From assembly GCA_018396935.1 (NCBI GenBank), contig JAGTRA010000040.1, forward strand, positions 1 to 8,265: a stretch of DNA of 8,265 nt. Reading direction: 5' to 3'. Shown one piece after another: positions 6,423-8,265 of the stretch (position 1 is its first letter; every line of letters begins with the position of its first letter). The notes beneath the pieces were generated by a model. The model was not told the origin of the DNA, searched no databases, and saw only the letters and a program-made list of their open reading frames with translations. The position numbers and the translations under genes are program-made. The stretch is from Candidatus Bathyarchaeota archaeon (GTDB lineage: Archaea; Thermoproteota; Bathyarchaeia; Bathyarchaeales; Bathycorpusculaceae).

Positions 6423-8219
6423 TTAATCCTCCTCATCTCCAGCGTAAGACACATAATAATACTCGCCTATTTCCTTCTGGTAAACATCAAGTCTTGAGCC
6501 CTCCTTATTCACCCTAGGTCTTTTTGTAACAGGGTCACGCCTAAAGGTTACATTCACCTCCTTGAGGAACATATTCATTCCATCCCTGGGGTTAACAGGG
6601 GGGAAAGCAACGCCGAAGATTCCTGGCCTACCGGTAAATATCATCAGCCTGTCAGCGATAAAGTCCTGTACAACTACGTCGTGCTCCACAATAAACGCTG
6701 TGGCGCCTCTGGACTCTATAACCCTACGAACAGTTCTAGCCATGTTAAGCCTTTCCTCCACATCCAAGTAGGCGCTAGGCTCGTCTAACAGATAAAGGTC
6801 AGCTTCCCTTGACAGGCAGGCTGCAATCGCTGTTTTCTGCAGCTCTCCACCACTGAGTTCAGTAACATTCCTATCTAGAAGCTTATCCAAACCCAAGGGC
6901 TGTATTATTTCAGATTTATACCAACTTGATGCGAAAGCTTCTTTAGCAATCGCCATCAAAAGCTCCTGAACGGTACCCTCATATTCAGCGGATATATATT
7001 GAGGCTTGTAACTTACAGTAAGCTTCTCAAATGGCTCCCCTTTATCAGGCTTCTCAACTCCAGCCAAGATTTTAATAAATGTCGTTTTTCCTATACCATT
7101 TGGCCCCAGTATCCCAATAATTTCGCCTTTTACTATCTCTCCGGGTTTAGCTGTAAGCTTAAAGTCTCCATAATTCTTCTCAAGCTCGCCCCATTTAAGA
7201 AGTACTTCACCTGACTTAAAGCTTGAGGTGGGCGGTTTTTCATGGAAGATTATGGCTTCCTTCCTAAATCTTATATTCTCGTCGGGGAGGTAGCCCTCTA
7301 AGTATAGATTTATCCCCACTCGAACACCATGGACATGTGACACTACACCATACACGCCAGCTTCTCCATAAAAGAGACATATCTGATCAGAAAGGTAGTC
7401 TATAACTGCTAGGTCATGCTCCGCCACAATGATCATTTTCCCATAATCCTTTAAGCTTCGTATGGCTTTTGCAACTTGAAGACGCTGTTTTACGTCAAGA
7501 TAACTAGATGGTTCATCGAAAAGATATACATCGGCCTCCCTACATAAGGCCGCTGCAACAGCTACTCGCTGAAGCTCCCCACCACTTAGTGCCTCAAGAG
7601 GTCTATCCCATAAGTTCTTTAAATCTAGTTGTTCAGCAACTTTTTTAAGAACGCCTCTTTCGTCCACCCTTTCAAGTATTTCACCAACCTTCCCGGAGAC
7701 CACCTTTGGAATCTTATCGACATATTGAGGCTTATGTACAACTTTAAGTCTGCCTTCACTAATTCTCTGGAAGTATTCCTGAAGCACTGAACCCCGGAAG
7801 TACTTAATTATCTCACCCCAATCAGGAGGATTATCATACCTTCCAAGGTTAGGCTTTATCTCGCCTGATAAGATCTTTAATGTAGTTGTCTTTCCTATTC
7901 CATTCTTTCCAAGCAACCCCAATACGACGCCAGGCAACGGGACTGGAAGCCTATAGAGCTTAAATGAGTTTTGCCCAAACCTATGGCTACATTCAGCCTC
8001 CAACTCATTGGGTAAATTAACGATGGAAATAGCTTTGAATGGACATTTTTTAACGCAAATACCGCACCCAGAACATAACGCCTCAACGATAACTGGTCGA
8101 TTATCTTCAAAGCGGATAGCTTCAACACGGCTCCTAACCATTGGACAGAAACGATAGCATACTCTATCACAACGCTTTGGCTTACACTTATCAGCATCTA
8201 ATACAGCCACCCGGGGCAT
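6423..8219 (-). CDS. rli1: ABCE1/Rli1 ribosome-recycling ATPase
   Basis: A soluble twin-ABC ATPase that splits ribosomes into subunits after termination. Residue numbers follow the longest reading (602 residues from TTG 8231); subtract four for the ATG 8219 start used here (598 residues). The N-terminal FeS domain has two 4Fe-4S motifs: C16, C21, C25, C29 and C53, C56, C59, C63. NBD1 has Walker A GKNGIGKT (108-115), signature LSGGELQR (215-222), Walker B with D239/E240 and the switch His272. NBD2 has GPNGIGKT (376-383), LSGGELQK (459-466), D483/E484 and His517. The NLPNELEAECSHRFG segment and both hinge regions, including VNPRDGMNMFL, are present. There are no transmembrane segments. ATG 8219 gives MPRVAVLDADKC, the family N-terminus. 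ATG 8228 and TTG 8231 are in-frame alternatives, and GGTGG just before 8219 sits very close for a ribosome site. All catalytic residues are intact and length is normal. Confidence 0.97.
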   Translation of the reverse strand: MPRVAVLDADKCKPKRCDRVCYRFCPMVRSRVEAIRFEDNRPVIVEALCSGCGICVKKCPFKAISIVNLPNELEAECSHRFGQNSFKLYRLPVPLPGVVLGLLGKNGIGKTTTLKILSGEIKPNLGRYDNPPDWGEIIKYFRGSVLQEYFQRISEGRLKVVHKPQYVDKIPKVVSGKVGEILERVDERGVLKKVAEQLDLKNLWDRPLEALSGGELQRVAVAAALCREADVYLFDEPSSYLDVKQRLQVAKAIRSLKDYGKMIIVAEHDLAVIDYLSDQICLFYGEAGVYGVVSHVHGVRVGINLYLEGYLPDENIRFRKEAIIFHEKPPTSSFKSGEVLLKWGELEKNYGDFKLTAKPGEIVKGEIIGILGPNGIGKTTFIKILAGVEKPDKGEPFEKLTVSYKPQYISAEYEGTVQELLMAIAKEAFASSWYKSEIIQPLGLDKLLDRNVTELSGGELQKTAIAACLSREADLYLLDEPSAYLDVEERLNMARTVRRVIESRGATAFIVEHDVVVQDFIADRLMIFTGRPGIFGVAFPPVNPRDGMNMFLKEVNVTFRRDPVTKRPRVNKEGSRLDVYQKEIGEYYYVSYAGDEED

Positions 8220-8246
8220 ATCCACCATCAACGCTAACTATTCCAA

Positions 8247-8252
8247 CTTAAG
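8247..8252 (-). promoter_or_regulatory. Possible core promoter element of rli1
   Basis: On the minus strand CCCTTAAGTTGG contains CTTAAG about 30 bases before the ATG at 8219. Similar CCTTAA cores occur before the radical SAM gene (431-436) and at the left edge of the window (1-6). If it is a degenerate TATA box the rli1 mRNA would have almost no leader. The evidence is weak, and the upstream flank is cut off by the window edge. Confidence 0.22.
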
Positions 8253-8265
8253 GGTCATCAATTAC

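Noticed and set aside
1064..7214. Several ORFs of 69-100 codons opposite or out of frame with infB, the radical SAM gene and rli1
   Set aside because: They are frame shadows of strongly conserved genes, with no recognisable domains and no ribosome sites.
7895..8197. Minus-strand ORF of 100 codons at the rli1 5' end
   Set aside because: It lies entirely within rli1 in another frame, over the conserved FeS domain and Walker A, and is not protein-like.
8248..8265. Possible 3' end of an upstream minus-strand gene finishing at a TAA
   Set aside because: Only five codons are visible before the window edge, which is not enough to support a gene.
8251..8265. C/D box guide RNA suggested by TTGATGA on the minus strand
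   Set aside because: The C box is imperfect, no matching D box is seen at the right distance, and the sequence is cut by the window edge.

Overview
The window comes from an archaeon. It encodes both subunits of DNA topoisomerase VI, an archaeal/eukaryotic-type translation factor aIF5B, the ribosome-recycling ATPase ABCE1/Rli1 and an archaeal-type MoaD-like ubiquitin-fold protein. Together these are diagnostic of Archaea. The protein style suggests the TACK side of the domain (Thermoproteota/Bathyarchaeia-like), for example the long-form Top6 proteins and an aIF5B P-loop of eukaryotic flavour. The exact lineage cannot be fixed by eye. No bacterial-type genes, tRNA, rRNA, CRISPR array, transposon or intein is visible, and codon style looks uniform.

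Layout. On the plus strand at the left are a small MoaD/SAMP-like protein (48-356) and a cysteine-rich radical SAM enzyme of the PflA-like family (477-1577). They are separated by about 120 bases that hold a good dyad symmetry around a candidate promoter. The radical SAM gene converges on aIF5B, and the two stop codons overlap by 6 bases. Everything to the right is on the minus strand. In transcription order this is rli1 (8219-6423), top6B (6303-4783), top6A (4796-3705), a 66-residue two-helix membrane protein (3643-3443) and infB/aIF5B (3353-1572). top6B and top6A overlap by 14 bases and are surely one operon. The other minus-strand gaps are 61-120 bases and carry AT-rich promoter-like boxes, so several transcription units are possible. 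No gene-free stretch exceeds 300 bases.

How the genes work together. Top6A and Top6B form the A2B2 type IIB topoisomerase, which relaxes and decatenates DNA. Rli1 splits ribosomes after termination, and aIF5B joins the subunits at initiation, so the minus-strand block is an informational neighbourhood linking ribosome recycling, initiation and DNA topology. The membrane protein inside it and the radical SAM enzyme beside it are uncharacterised. They are the two least explained genes here.

I do not see a clearly new multi-gene system. The points most worth a second look are the radical SAM enzyme with three cysteine clusters, the dyad in its promoter region, the cluster of non-ATG or ambiguous starts, and the small membrane protein kept among informational genes.
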